In this document: positions 8,126 to 17,440 of the stretch, piece by piece | Numbering within the stretch: position 1 is the first letter of the stretch | Layout of the letters: each line of letters starts with the position of its first letter | Assembly (NCBI GenBank): GCA_028284625.1 | Contig: JANQRH010000009.1 | Span: forward strand, 310,001-374,000 | Source: Afifellaceae bacterium | GTDB lineage: Bacteria > Pseudomonadota > Alphaproteobacteria > Rhizobiales > Afifellaceae | Reading direction: 5' to 3' | DNA length: 64,000 nt | Notes under the pieces: generated by a model | Seen by the model: only the letters and a program-made list of their open reading frames with translations | The model's database searches: none | Told to the model about the DNA's origin: nothing | Program-made: the position numbers and the translations under genes

Positions 8126-11100
8126 GCAAGACCCAGCCCTATCGCCTGCCAAAGGGTGGCCGCATCGATCGCGGCCGCACGATTTCGTTCAGCTTCGGCG
8201 GCTGGGCGTTTCACGGTCATCCAGGCGACACGCTCGCTTCGGCGCTGCTTGCCAACGGCCAGCACATGGTGGCGCGGTCGTTCAAATATCACCGGCCGCG
8301 CGGTATTTTGGGCGCCGGCAGCGAGGACCCGGCGGCGCTGGTGCAGATCGGCGACGATGCCAACCGGACCGATCCCAATACCCGCGCGAGTGAGCAGGAG
8401 ATCTATGACAGCCTGATCGCCCGCGCGCAGAATTGCTGGCCGACGCTCACATATGACGTCGGCGCGATGAACGATCTCATAGCCCCCTTCGTGCCGGCGG
8501 GCTTCTACTACAAGACCTTCAAAGGGCCGCTCGGGAATTGGATGTGGTTTGAGCCGTTCATCCGTGCCGCGGCGGGCCTCGGGCATGCGCCGTCGGGCCC
8601 CGATCCCGACCGCTATGAAGCGGTGAACCGGCATTGCGACGTGCTGGTCGTCGGCGGCGGGCCGACCGGGTTGATGGCGGCGCTGGCCGCGGGGCGTGCG
8701 GGCGCGCGTGTCATCTTGGCGGAGGAAACGGCGGAGCTCGGCGGCGCCTTGCTGTCGCGCGACCCGGAGGCGCTTCGTCTAAACGATGCCGCGCCGGTGG
8801 AATGGATCGCAGGTGTGCGCGCAGAGCTGGAGGCGCGTGACGAGGTGACGATCCTCACGCGCACCACGGCCTTCGGCTACTACTCCCACAACTTCGTCGG
8901 CCTGTGGGAGCGGGTGACAGACCACCTGCCGGAGGCGGAGCGGCCACGGCGGCTGCCTCGCCAGCGTCTGTGGCGCGTGCGCGCCAAGGAGGTCGTGCTG
9001 GCGACCGGCGCGGTGGAGCGCCCGTTGGTGTTCCACCAGAATGACCGGCCGGGCATCATGCTGGCCGGCGCGGTGCGCACCTACATGCACCGCTACGGTG
9101 TGCTTCCCGGCAAGCGGATCGTCGTCGCGACCAACAACGATTCCGGTTGGGATGCGGCGCTCGATATGGCGCAGGCCGGCGGTGAGGTCGTCGCCGTGAT
9201 CGATCTTCGCGCCGATATCGCGCCGCGGCATCTCGCTGAGGCGTCGCAGGCCGGGATCGCCATTCACGCCAACGCCACCATCGTTGGCACGGAAGGACGC
9301 CATCGCATCCGCGGCGTGTCGGTGCGTGCGATGAGCGGCGCCGCCGCGAGCGGCCGGCCGGTGGAGATTGCGTGCGATCTTCTCGCTGTTGCTGGCGGCT
9401 GGACGCCGAACGCGGCGCTTTTCTCGCAGTCGCGCGGCAAGCTTCGCTACGACGGTGCGATAGAGGCGTTTCGGCCGGGCCGCTCCTGGCAGAACGAGCG
9501 CTCAGCCGGCGCGGCGAATGGTGCCTTTGCCATGGCCGATTGCTTTTCAGAAGGCGTGCGCGCTGGCGCGCAGGCCGCGACTGCGGCCGGTTTCGATGCC
9601 TCACCGCCGCCGGCGCCGCGCATTGTCGGCGGCCAGGCCGGGCAGGGCAGCATCCGCGTCGTGCCGGAGCTTCCAAGCCACGTCGCACCGCATCGGACCC
9701 GGGCCTTCGTCGATCTGCAGGACGATGTGACGACCAAGGACCTGCGGCTCGCCGTCAAGGAGGGCTACAGCTCGGTTGAGCACGCCAAGCGCTACACCAC
9801 GGCGGGCATGGGGACCGACCAGGGCAAGGTGGCCAATCTCAATACCTTCGGCTTGCTCGCCTCGGCGCGCGGCGAGAGCGTGCCGGCAATCGGCACGACG
9901 ACCTATCGCCAGCCCTACAAACCGGTCACGATCGGCGCCATAGCCGGCCAGCATGCCGGCGATCATTTTGCCCCGCGTCGCACGACCCCGATGCACGATT
10001 GGCACAAGCGGCAGGGCGCGATCTTCGAGCCGGTGGGCGAATGGCTCAGGGCGCGCGCCTATCCCAAACAGGGCGAGAGCTTTGAAGACGCCGTGCAGCG
10101 GGAATCGAAAGCTGCGCGCACCGCGATCGGCGTGCTCGATGCGTCCACCCTCGGCAAGATCGATGTGCGCGGCCCTGACGCGCGCACCTTCCTCAACCGC
10201 GTCTATACCAATGCCTGGATGAAGCTCGCGCCGGGCCGCTGCCGCTATGGTCTGATGCTCGGCGAGGACGGCATGGTCGTCGATGACGGCGTCACGGCCT
10301 GCATCGCCGACGATCACTTCCACATGACGACGACGACGGGCGGCGCGGCCGGCGTGCTTTCGACGCTGGAGGACTACCTTCAGACCGAGTGGCCGGATCT
10401 GAAGGTCTATCTCACGACTGTGACCGAGCAGTGGGCGGTTGCCGCCGTGTGCGGCCCGCAATCGGCCCGGCTGGTAAGCGAGCTCTGCGACGATCTTGAC
10501 GCCGACCCGGCAGGCTTTGAGTTCATGACGTGGCGCGACGCGCATATTGGTGGCGTACCGGTGCGCGTGTTCAGCATCTCGTTCACCGGCGAGCTCTCCT
10601 ACGAGATCAACATCCCGGCGACCTACGGGCTGTGGCTTTGGGAGCAGGTGCTGGAGAAGGGCGCTCTGCACGGCATTACGCCTTACGGCACGGAGGCCAT
10701 GCATCTCCTGCGGGCGGAGAAGGGCTTTATCATCGTCGGGCAGGAGACGGACGGCACGGTGACGCCGGATGATCTCGGCCTTGGCGGGATGGTCAAGAAA
10801 TCCGCGGACTTCATCGGGCGGCGTTCGCTCAGCCGGTCCGATACCGCGCGCACCGACCGCAAGCAGCTCGTGGGGCTCCTCACCGACGATCCGAACGTTG
10901 TCCTGATGGAAGGTGCGCATGTGATTGAAACGGCGGCGGAGAGTGCGCCGCCCGTGCCGATGCTCGGCCATGTCACATCGAGCTATTTCAGCCCCAACCT
11001 CGATCGCTCTATCGCCATGGCGCTGGTGAAGAGCGGGCGCAGCCGCATGGGCGACAAGCTCTTTGTGTCGCGCCGCGACGGCGCGCCGATCCCCGTAACG

Positions 11101-11160
11101 GTGAGCGGGACGGACTTCCTCGCCGCGAAAGATAGCGCGACGGAGGCAAAAAATGGCTGA
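8122..11160 (+). CDS. soxA: Sarcosine oxidase subunit alpha (first operon)
   Basis: 1012 residues, the usual length. N-terminal part: a fold like that in hydrogen cyanide synthase (FKYHRPRGILGAG). Then the NAD-binding motif VLVVGGGPTGLMAALAAGRAG (about residues 174-193), a second oxidoreductase segment (LVFHQNDRPGIMLAGAVRTY) and, from about residue 620, a folate-binding GcvT-type domain (LDASTLGKIDVRGPDA). It channels the C1 unit from sarcosine oxidation to tetrahydrofolate as 5,10-methylene-THF. It starts inside the soxD stop (ATGA) and overlaps soxG by eight bases, which suggests translational coupling of the complex subunits. Confidence 0.96.
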   Translation: MSKTQPYRLPKGGRIDRGRTISFSFGGWAFHGHPGDTLASALLANGQHMVARSFKYHRPRGILGAGSEDPAALVQIGDDANRTDPNTRASEQEIYDSLIARAQNCWPTLTYDVGAMNDLIAPFVPAGFYYKTFKGPLGNWMWFEPFIRAAAGLGHAPSGPDPDRYEAVNRHCDVLVVGGGPTGLMAALAAGRAGARVILAEETAELGGALLSRDPEALRLNDAAPVEWIAGVRAELEARDEVTILTRTTAFGYYSHNFVGLWERVTDHLPEAERPRRLPRQRLWRVRAKEVVLATGAVERPLVFHQNDRPGIMLAGAVRTYMHRYGVLPGKRIVVATNNDSGWDAALDMAQAGGEVVAVIDLRADIAPRHLAEASQAGIAIHANATIVGTEGRHRIRGVSVRAMSGAAASGRPVEIACDLLAVAGGWTPNAALFSQSRGKLRYDGAIEAFRPGRSWQNERSAGAANGAFAMADCFSEGVRAGAQAATAAGFDASPPPAPRIVGGQAGQGSIRVVPELPSHVAPHRTRAFVDLQDDVTTKDLRLAVKEGYSSVEHAKRYTTAGMGTDQGKVANLNTFGLLASARGESVPAIGTTTYRQPYKPVTIGAIAGQHAGDHFAPRRTTPMHDWHKRQGAIFEPVGEWLRARAYPKQGESFEDAVQRESKAARTAIGVLDASTLGKIDVRGPDARTFLNRVYTNAWMKLAPGRCRYGLMLGEDGMVVDDGVTACIADDHFHMTTTTGGAAGVLSTLEDYLQTEWPDLKVYLTTVTEQWAVAAVCGPQSARLVSELCDDLDADPAGFEFMTWRDAHIGGVPVRVFSISFTGELSYEINIPATYGLWLWEQVLEKGALHGITPYGTEAMHLLRAEKGFIIVGQETDGTVTPDDLGLGGMVKKSADFIGRRSLSRSDTARTDRKQLVGLLTDDPNVVLMEGAHVIETAAESAPPVPMLGHVTSSYFSPNLDRSIAMALVKSGRSRMGDKLFVSRRDGAPIPVTVSGTDFLAAKDSATEAKNG

Positions 11161-11785
11161 GCCACGCACGCCGTTCCGCCGCTCGCCGCTCTTTCATCGC
11201 CGGCCGCTAGAGGGCGAGGCGGGCGCGGTGCGAATTGCCGAGCGGCCGTTCCTTGGGAAGTTCATCCTGCGTGCCGACGCTCACGCCGCGGGTGACCGAC
11301 TGCGCGCGGCCCTTGGCCTGGGGCTGCCGACCGAACCGCTGATGAGTGCCAGCCAGGGTGACATTTCGTTCCTTTGGCTCGGGCCGGATGAGTGGATGCT
11401 GGTGACCGCGCAGGCTGATGCGCAAGAGCGGGCGAGCACGGCGCGCGGTGTGCTCGTTGGCGTTCACTATCAGCTTGCTGATGTGAGCGACTATTACACG
11501 GCAATCGAAGTTGTGGGCCCGCGCGCGCGTGAGCTTCTGTTGAAGCTCACGACGCTGGACCTTCACCCGCGCGTGTTCCGCGGCGGCATGGTGGCCGGCT
11601 CCATGTTCGGCCGCGCCAATGCCTTTCTGTGGCTGCCGCTGGCGACGCGCGACGCGAACGCGTTCAACCTCTTCGTCCGCTGGTCCATGGCCGACTATCT
11701 GTGGTGCCTGATCGCCGAGGCCGGGCGCGAATGGGGCGTGCCGGAAGAAGCGCCGATCAAGGGCGAAAGACTGACCATCGGATAG
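11153..11785 (+). CDS. soxG: Sarcosine oxidase subunit gamma (first operon)
   Basis: 210 residues with the SoxG-type pattern FLWLGPDEWMLV in the middle and LWLPLATRDANAFNLFVRWS near the end; it is a degenerate GcvT-like subunit of the heterotetramer without its own cofactor. It overlaps the soxA 3' end by eight bases and is the last gene of the operon. The stop at 11785 is six bases from the stop of the convergent dioxygenase gene, leaving no room for a separate terminator. It shares little obvious sequence with the second SoxG at 13387. Confidence 0.9.
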   Translation: MAEPRTPFRRSPLFHRRPLEGEAGAVRIAERPFLGKFILRADAHAAGDRLRAALGLGLPTEPLMSASQGDISFLWLGPDEWMLVTAQADAQERASTARGVLVGVHYQLADVSDYYTAIEVVGPRARELLLKLTTLDLHPRVFRGGMVAGSMFGRANAFLWLPLATRDANAFNLFVRWSMADYLWCLIAEAGREWGVPEEAPIKGERLTIG

Positions 11786-11791
11786 CGCTGC

Positions 11792-12901
11792 TCATCGCGA
11801 CAGCACCCGCAGGCGGCTGTCGAACTCGCCGCGATCCACATAACAGCCGTGCAAATGCCGGTAGCCGGTGTTGGGATCGAACGCCTCGCGACCATGCAGG
11901 ACGCGGCGGTTGTCGAAGACCACCATCTCACCGGCCGCAAGCTTCAGCGTCACTAGATAGGCGGGGTCGCGGGTCAACGCCATGAAGCGCCGATAGGCAC
12001 GGTAATAGGGCTCGATTGCGTCGGCCGGCAGATCGAGGGCGTCGGCGATGTGAGCGTTGAAGCGAATCTCCGCCACAGCGTCCGTGTCGTCCAGCACGAT
12101 GACCTTGTGCCGGCGGCGGATGTCGTATTCGGCATCGTGGAAGCGGAACGGGATGGAGATGCGCGACAGGAGATCGTAGGCGGCCGGGTCGTCGCGTTTC
12201 AGATCGGCTGCGACGGCATACCCGTCGCAGAAAAGCGAGCCGCCGCCCACGGCCTCGTTGGCGAGACAATGCAGGAACTGATAGCCCGGCGGCAGCTCCT
12301 GGTTCGGCAAGTCCGTGTGCAAGGGCAGCCGATCTGCGGTGTAAGCCAAGTTGTTCGGGTTGGGCTTCGACTTGACCTCGAACGTCGTGCCGAAATTGGT
12401 CTTGCGCAGAAAGCCGATGCGGCGCGCCACCTCAGTTCCGGCGTCGCGACTGTCGGCGAGCCCCTCAATCATCGACAGCCCATAGCGCTTGGTCGCACAG
12501 AGCCATTCGTGCAGGGCCGTGTCGCTGGTCAAAACGTCATCGGCGTGAGCGCGGGGAACGCCGCTGGGGCCAAGGTCCGCGCGCCAGGTCTCAACTGCAA
12601 CCCCCGCCGGGTCGTTAAACGCGCAGCCGGGCTGGTGTGCCTTCAGCCAGTCCAAGTCAAAGCGACTGACGCCGCCGGAATCGCCCCAGTCGAGTTCAAG
12701 GGCACTCCCGTTGAGCGCGACGGTCTTCGGCGCCACATCGGCCGGCACGCTCAGAAGGTCGAAGTGCCGTTCCTTCGTGTCGGCGTGAAAGCCCTCCGGG
12801 CCGTTGTCGCGGAGCCAGATGAAGGGATAGTCGGCGCTTGTGCCGTCATTCCATTGAACATGAACTGTGCGCTTGTCGGCACGCAGCAATGCTTCTGTCA
12901 T
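11792..12901 (-). CDS. Gamma-butyrobetaine hydroxylase-like 2-oxoglutarate/Fe(II) dioxygenase
   Basis: 369 residues: an N-terminal small beta domain (VHVQWNDGTSADYPFIWLRDN, residues 13-33) followed by a TauD-type dioxygenase domain. The iron triad is visible as H195 and D197 (LHTDLPN) and H336 (RVLHGREAF). Family members hydroxylate gamma-butyrobetaine or trimethyllysine to make or break down carnitine. The zinc-binding cysteines that classical enzymes have after WLRDN are absent here (GPEGFHADTKER), so the substrate is uncertain. The ATG at 12901 has a strong Shine-Dalgarno (GGGAGGAG). Lying downstream of the second sox operon on the same strand, it probably works on a quaternary-amine precursor feeding demethylation. 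Confidence 0.87.
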   Translation of the reverse strand: MTEALLRADKRTVHVQWNDGTSADYPFIWLRDNGPEGFHADTKERHFDLLSVPADVAPKTVALNGSALELDWGDSGGVSRFDLDWLKAHQPGCAFNDPAGVAVETWRADLGPSGVPRAHADDVLTSDTALHEWLCATKRYGLSMIEGLADSRDAGTEVARRIGFLRKTNFGTTFEVKSKPNPNNLAYTADRLPLHTDLPNQELPPGYQFLHCLANEAVGGGSLFCDGYAVAADLKRDDPAAYDLLSRISIPFRFHDAEYDIRRRHKVIVLDDTDAVAEIRFNAHIADALDLPADAIEPYYRAYRRFMALTRDPAYLVTLKLAAGEMVVFDNRRVLHGREAFDPNTGYRHLHGCYVDRGEFDSRLRVLSR

Positions 12902-13386
12902 GATCTCCTCCCTGTCGGGGATTGTCCGCTTGGGCGGGTGCAATCACCGAACGGGAGGAGGGGGCCGCCAATCGGTGGCCTTGGTGTAGCGTGCTCGCGG
13001 GTAGAGTTTTGAGGCGACGCGCATGGCGTGGCTCACCTGCGCTCGGTCCGCAGCGGGACCGGACGCGGGCTGCCTAACGGCCGACGCCGTAAAGTCGCGC
13101 CGCTTCGTGGATGCCGGACTCGCCCAGCATCGAATGCCGAAAGCGGCTCTGCGCCCAAAGCGAAGTCTGATTGACCTTCTGATCCGGCGTCGCCGTGCGG
13201 CCGGGTTTCACCGCGGAAATAAGCGTCTGCAGCGTGTTCATTGCGGGCCTCATTGGCGTTGGCAATTCACCGGCGCCCGCTGGCGTCGATTGCGGCGCAC
13301 TTGCGCCTCAACCGGTTAAGAAACAAGAGGGAATCCGCATCCGAAGATGCGATGAAGGTGCGACATGCGGTCGCATCCGGAGGTGA
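12902..13386. other. 485-bp stretch between the dioxygenase and soxG (second copy)
   Basis: This stretch contains the 55-residue minus-strand ORF at 13074-13241. I see no repeat, terminator hairpin with a T run, or RNA gene in the remainder. Flanking sequence 12913-13073 and 13242-13386 has no ORF with convincing codon use. Confidence 0.5.
13074..13241 (-). CDS. Small ORF of unknown function (55 aa)
   Basis: I do not recognise this protein. It starts at an ATG (13241) with GAGG seven bases upstream, and its codons end mostly in G or C like the neighbouring genes, which speaks for real coding. It is hydrophilic, with no membrane segment or signal peptide, and contains a Trp-Ala-Gln-Ser stretch and ends GIHEAARLYGVGR. 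It lies between soxG (145 bp upstream) and the dioxygenase (172 bp downstream), all on the minus strand. It could be a genuine small protein or the remnant C-terminal part of a lost gene. Confidence 0.45.
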   Translation of the reverse strand: MNTLQTLISAVKPGRTATPDQKVNQTSLWAQSRFRHSMLGESGIHEAARLYGVGR

Positions 13387-13971
13387 TCACACGCGGCGTT
13401 CGACGCCCAGTTCGACGCCGGCATCGATGAGCCACTCGGCAAGCGACTCCGCGAAGCTCCTCAGCGCCCAGATGTCGAAGCGCGAGTCTCCGCGGCGGTG
13501 AATGAGAACGTCGATGTGGTGGATCGCGGTCTGAGCGATACGGCCGGGCGGAAACGCCTCTGCGCGGAGATCGATCGGCGCGCAGCGCAACAGCAATTCC
13601 GCCGCGGCCTCACCTTCCAGGCTGAAGACGGTGCGCCCGTGCGAAAGGTCGACGATCGCCGCGTCTCGCGCAGAGAAGGCCGTGCGCCAGCTTGCGACGA
13701 TCTCCGCATCATACAGTGCGATGACGTATCGCCCCGCGCCAAGCGCCATGATCGTGCCGCCACTAAAGGCCGTTGTGTGACCCGTCGCCGGCAAGCCGCC
13801 GACGCCGGGCATCTGCGTGACGACGGCTTCAACAGTGCTGAGCGTTTCGGGCCAGGCCTGGAGCTGCAGGATCGCCGCGGGGGGGACTTCGCCGAGGCGC
13901 AACATATCGCGGCCGCTTGTGTCGGCCTTGGCGTTGGGCGTTGCGCGTTCGGCGGTAGGACGCTCAGCCAT
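13387..13971 (-). CDS. soxG: Sarcosine oxidase subunit gamma (second operon)
   Basis: 194 residues, recognised mainly by position and by the SoxG-like core (GGTIMALGAGRYVIALYD, LLLRCAPIDLRAEAFPPGRIAQTAIHH, then a C-terminal FDIWALRSFAESLAEWL). The ATG at 13971 overlaps the end of soxA by eight bases, the same overlap as in the first operon, which supports this start. It is the last sox gene of the second operon. The sequence is much diverged from the first SoxG, in line with the low conservation of this cofactor-free subunit. Confidence 0.88.
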   Translation of the reverse strand: MAERPTAERATPNAKADTSGRDMLRLGEVPPAAILQLQAWPETLSTVEAVVTQMPGVGGLPATGHTTAFSGGTIMALGAGRYVIALYDAEIVASWRTAFSARDAAIVDLSHGRTVFSLEGEAAAELLLRCAPIDLRAEAFPPGRIAQTAIHHIDVLIHRRGDSRFDIWALRSFAESLAEWLIDAGVELGVERRV

Positions 13972-16957
13972 GCATGCGGCTCCCGTCCGGGTCAAAGAAG
14001 TGAGGGGCAACAATCTCGACCGGTCCGTGCCCATCGCGCAGCGGGTCGGCGGCATAGAGCTTTTCGCCATGCCGTTGGCGGCCGCCCTTCAGGAGCGCCA
14101 GCGCGATGTAACCCTCCATTGCCGGGCTGTAGCCCATGGAGGTCACGTGGCCCTCGGAGGGCCCGGGCGTCTTAGAATCGGCGCCGGTCACGAGATGCGC
14201 GCCTGCCATCACCGGCTTGCCGTCGAGCGACTTCACGCCGACCAATTGCTTGCGGCCGGGATCGGTGAGCGCCGGCCTCAGCGCCAGCGGCTTGCCGACA
14301 AAGTCCTTCTTCTTGGAGAACATCTTCTCCAGGCCGAGATCGTGAACCGTGGTCCGTCCCGTGATTTCGGAGCCGACGACGTGGCCCTTCTCAAGCCGCA
14401 ACACGCCGAGCGCTTCCAGCCCGTAAGGCACCATGCCGAACTCGCCGCCGGCCTCGACCAGCCTTTCCCAGAGCGCCAGCGTGTGGTCCGCGCCGCTATA
14501 GATCTCGTAGGCGAGCTCGCCGGAGAATGAGAGGCGCGCAACGAGCACAGGTATTGCGCCGACATGCCCCGGCTTCACACCCATGAAGGGGAGCGCGGAA
14601 TCGCTGACGTCGATGTCGAGAACCTTGGCCAGGAGGTCGCGGCTTTTCGGTCCGGCCAATGCGGCGCCCGCCCATTGGTCGGTGAGCGAAGTGACCGAGA
14701 CCTTCAATTCGGGCCAGGCAATGGCGAGCAGCATCTCAAGATGCTGAAGAACCAACGCGGCGTTGGCCGTTGTGGTGGTCATCAGATAGCGCGACTCGGC
14801 GAGCCGCCAGGTCGTGCCGTCATCGAACAGAAACCCGTCGTCGCGCAGCATCAGCCCGTAGCGCGCCTTGCCGATCGGAAGCGTGGAGAACGTGTTGGTG
14901 TAGACGCGATCGAGGAAGGTCGCCGCGTCCGGCCCCTGCACGTCGATCTTGCCGAGGGTGGAGACGTCGGTGATGCCGATAGCGGCGCGCACCTGCCGCG
15001 CCTCGCGTACATAAGCCGCCTCCAGCGTCTCGCCTTCACGGGCGTAGACGCGCGGCCGCTGCCACAGCCCGACATTGATCATCTCCGCACCGGCCTTCAG
15101 GTGCCAATCATGCAGCGGCGTGCGGCGGAGCGGCTGCATGTGAGCGCCGCGGGACCGGCCGACCAGCGCTCCGAGGCTGACGGAATTGTAGGGCGGCCGG
15201 TAACGGGTCGTGCCGATCGCCGGGGCCAGCACGCCACGTTCCTTGGCGAGAATTGAGATGGCGTTGAGATTGGCCGTCTTTCCCTGATCGGCGGCCATGC
15301 CGAGCGTGGTATAGCGCTTCAGGTGCTCCACCGATTGAAAGCCCTCACGCTGCGCGAGCCGCACATCAGAGGTGGTTACGTCGTTCTGCAGATCGACGAA
15401 CGCCTTGCCCGTCGCGGGAATTTCGATGAGCGGCAAGCGGTTGTCCGGCATGGCCTTCGGTGACCGCCCGGCCTTGGCGCTGTTACGAGCGCCATTGCGC
15501 GGCGGCTTCAGGCCGAGCGCTTCGGCGGCGGCTGCGCCGACCATCGCGCCGTTTGCTGCGGCGTTTTTCGTATCCGCGATGCCGCACATGGCGCCGGCGG
15601 CGTGCCAGGCTTCACGCGGCTCGCCGGGCAGAAAGGCGTCGAGCGCTTCGTCATGAACCGGCGGGCCGCCGGCCTGGCTGGCAAGGTGAATGGTCGGGGT
15701 CCAACCGGCGGCCAGCAGAAGAGCGTCGCAGTCCAGCCGAAGCCCCTCGTCGGAGACGGTGCCCGAAGCCGCATCGAAGGGTGCGATCGCGATGGCCTTT
15801 ATTGCACGCCTGCCTTCCACAGCCGTGACGACATGGCCGGCGAAGGATTTTGTGCCAGTTGCCAGCAGTTCCGCTTCAACTTCGGCTGGCGCGTCGGAGC
15901 GTGGATCGACGACAGCGCGGATCGGAACGCCGGCGCGGGCGAGCGCAGCGGCGGTCCGCCAGCCGTCGTCGTGGCTGGTGAAGAGCACAACGTCGCCGCC
16001 GACCGAAACGCCATAGCGGCGCGCGTAGGCCAGGGCTGCATGCGCCAGCATCACGCCGGGGCGATCATTCTCAGGGAACACGAAGGGCCGCTCAATCGCT
16101 CCGGTGGCCAAAACGACCCGCCGCGCCTGGATGCGCCAGTGGCGTTGCCGCGTGCGCCCGTCCGCCCTATCCCATGCCACGCGCTCAGCCGCGCCAAGTA
16201 CGTTGCCGTCGTAATAGCCGTAGACGCTGAGCCGTTTGCGCTGTTCGATATTTTTCATGCCATTCAGCGCCGACATCATGGCAAAGAGCCAGTCGGCGGC
16301 GGGCTGATCGCCGATCCGGTCCTCCAAGTCCGCCATGCCGCCGAAGATCGGCGCCTCGTCGCACAGGATCACATGCGCGCCCGCCTGACCGGCGGTAAGG
16401 GCCGCGGCGAGACCCGCCGGGCCGGCGCCGACGACCAGCACGTCGCAAAAGGCGTTCGCCATCTCGTAGCGGTCGGGGTCGGGCTCAAAGCTCGCCCGGC
16501 CGAGGCCGGCGGCGCGCCGTATCGTGGGCTCGTAACGCATCCAGCCGCGGCGGCCGGGGCCCATGAAGGTCTTGTAATAGAAGCCGGCGGCGAAGAACGG
16601 CGCAAAGAGGCCGTTCACGGCTCCCAGGTCGGTCGACAAAGAGGGCCATGCGTGCTGGCTGTGCACAGCCATGCCGTCGCTGGCTTCGACGATCGTCGCT
16701 TTGACGTTCGGATCGGTCGCAGCATCAGCGCCCAGCGTAACCAAGGCGTTGGGCTCTTCAGCGCCGGCGGAATAGATGCCGCGCGGCCGATGGTATTTGA
16801 ACGAGCGCGCCACGAGCGTTTGTCCGGACGCGATGAGGGCTGAGGCGATCGTGTCGCCGGCCAGCCCGTCGACGCCGCGGCCGTCAAACGTAAAGCGAAG
16901 CGGGCGGAGGCGGTCGATGCGGCTGCCGCCGCGAGGCAACCGAAAACCGGGCATCAA
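13964..16957 (-). CDS. soxA: Sarcosine oxidase subunit alpha (second operon)
   Basis: 997 residues with the same order as the first SoxA: N-terminal region with FKYHRPRGIYSAG, dinucleotide motif VLVVGAGPAGLAAALTAGQAG (about residues 173-193), the VFPENDRPGVMLAHAALAY segment, and a folate-binding GcvT-type half from about residue 620 (ITDVSTLGKIDVQGPDAATF). It begins within the end of soxD (four-base overlap) and overlaps soxG by eight bases. Both alpha subunits keep full length and all motifs, so neither operon looks decayed. Substrate difference between the copies (sarcosine versus another N-methyl amino acid) is possible but not visible. Confidence 0.95.
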   Translation of the reverse strand: MMPGFRLPRGGSRIDRLRPLRFTFDGRGVDGLAGDTIASALIASGQTLVARSFKYHRPRGIYSAGAEEPNALVTLGADAATDPNVKATIVEASDGMAVHSQHAWPSLSTDLGAVNGLFAPFFAAGFYYKTFMGPGRRGWMRYEPTIRRAAGLGRASFEPDPDRYEMANAFCDVLVVGAGPAGLAAALTAGQAGAHVILCDEAPIFGGMADLEDRIGDQPAADWLFAMMSALNGMKNIEQRKRLSVYGYYDGNVLGAAERVAWDRADGRTRQRHWRIQARRVVLATGAIERPFVFPENDRPGVMLAHAALAYARRYGVSVGGDVVLFTSHDDGWRTAAALARAGVPIRAVVDPRSDAPAEVEAELLATGTKSFAGHVVTAVEGRRAIKAIAIAPFDAASGTVSDEGLRLDCDALLLAAGWTPTIHLASQAGGPPVHDEALDAFLPGEPREAWHAAGAMCGIADTKNAAANGAMVGAAAAEALGLKPPRNGARNSAKAGRSPKAMPDNRLPLIEIPATGKAFVDLQNDVTTSDVRLAQREGFQSVEHLKRYTTLGMAADQGKTANLNAISILAKERGVLAPAIGTTRYRPPYNSVSLGALVGRSRGAHMQPLRRTPLHDWHLKAGAEMINVGLWQRPRVYAREGETLEAAYVREARQVRAAIGITDVSTLGKIDVQGPDAATFLDRVYTNTFSTLPIGKARYGLMLRDDGFLFDDGTTWRLAESRYLMTTTTANAALVLQHLEMLLAIAWPELKVSVTSLTDQWAGAALAGPKSRDLLAKVLDIDVSDSALPFMGVKPGHVGAIPVLVARLSFSGELAYEIYSGADHTLALWERLVEAGGEFGMVPYGLEALGVLRLEKGHVVGSEITGRTTVHDLGLEKMFSKKKDFVGKPLALRPALTDPGRKQLVGVKSLDGKPVMAGAHLVTGADSKTPGPSEGHVTSMGYSPAMEGYIALALLKGGRQRHGEKLYAADPLRDGHGPVEIVAPHFFDPDGSRMHG

Positions 16958-17241
16958 TCGTCCCCCGGCTCGGTTTCCGGCTCAGCCCAGGCGCCGATGA
17001 GCCGCGCGCCGGTTACGGCGTGGGTCTCCGTGTCGCGGCTCACCACCATCCATTGGCGACAACCATGCACATGGTGCCAATGCTCCTGGTGCGCGCCTTT
17101 CGGGTTCGTGCGGTCGTAGACGAAGGTGGCCCAGGCGGTCGCGCTCTGCTCGGCGATGGTCGGCCGGGCGACGGTGGCGTCGCCGCCATAGGCGAATTCC
17201 TCATGGTCACGCGGGCCGCAGACGGGGCAGGGGATCAGCAT
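16954..17241 (-). CDS. soxD: Sarcosine oxidase subunit delta (second operon)
   Basis: 95 residues with all four zinc ligands: C5 and C8 in MLIPCPVCGPRD, then H57 and C61 in HHVHGCRQW. It is shorter than the first copy because the Gly/Ala-rich tail is missing; this is the normal length of SoxD. It overlaps soxA by ATGA. Upstream, a 252-bp gap filled mainly by the R2 palindromic element separates it from soxB. Confidence 0.93.
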   Translation of the reverse strand: MLIPCPVCGPRDHEEFAYGGDATVARPTIAEQSATAWATFVYDRTNPKGAHQEHWHHVHGCRQWMVVSRDTETHAVTGARLIGAWAEPETEPGDD

Positions 17242-17281
17242 CGCGACCTCGAAGCAGGGCAGCTAGAGTCACGCGGCGCCG

Positions 17282-17440
17282 TAACCCTCCCCTTGAGGGA
17301 GGGTCGAAATCGGTGAGCGGTGCGAGCCGATTTCGGGGAGGGGTGGGCGACGTCCCTCCGCCGATCGACCCGCTTACCCCCTCCCGAAAACCGCTTCGCA
17401 AAGGCTTGCGGTTTTCGACCTCCCCTCAAGGGGGAGGTTA
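17282..17440. repeat. Intergenic palindromic element, family R2, copy A (inside sox operon 2)
   Basis: The element starts TAACCCTCCCCTTGAGGGAG and ends with the mirror CAAGGGGGAGGTTA. Between these ends are GGTCGAAAT...GCCGATTTCGGGG and AAAACCGC...GCGGTTTTCGACC, giving nested hairpins. A related copy lies at 25238-25418. Elements of the pattern CCTCCCC...GGTCGAAA are frequent in alphaproteobacterial intergenic regions. Here it fills the gap between soxD and soxB. Confidence 0.85.

Noticed and set aside
15602-16843. Long open frame (413 codons) antisense to soxA of the second operon
   Set aside because: High GC leaves stop-free antisense frames across real genes; the soxA protein on the other strand has full family motifs and this frame has none.
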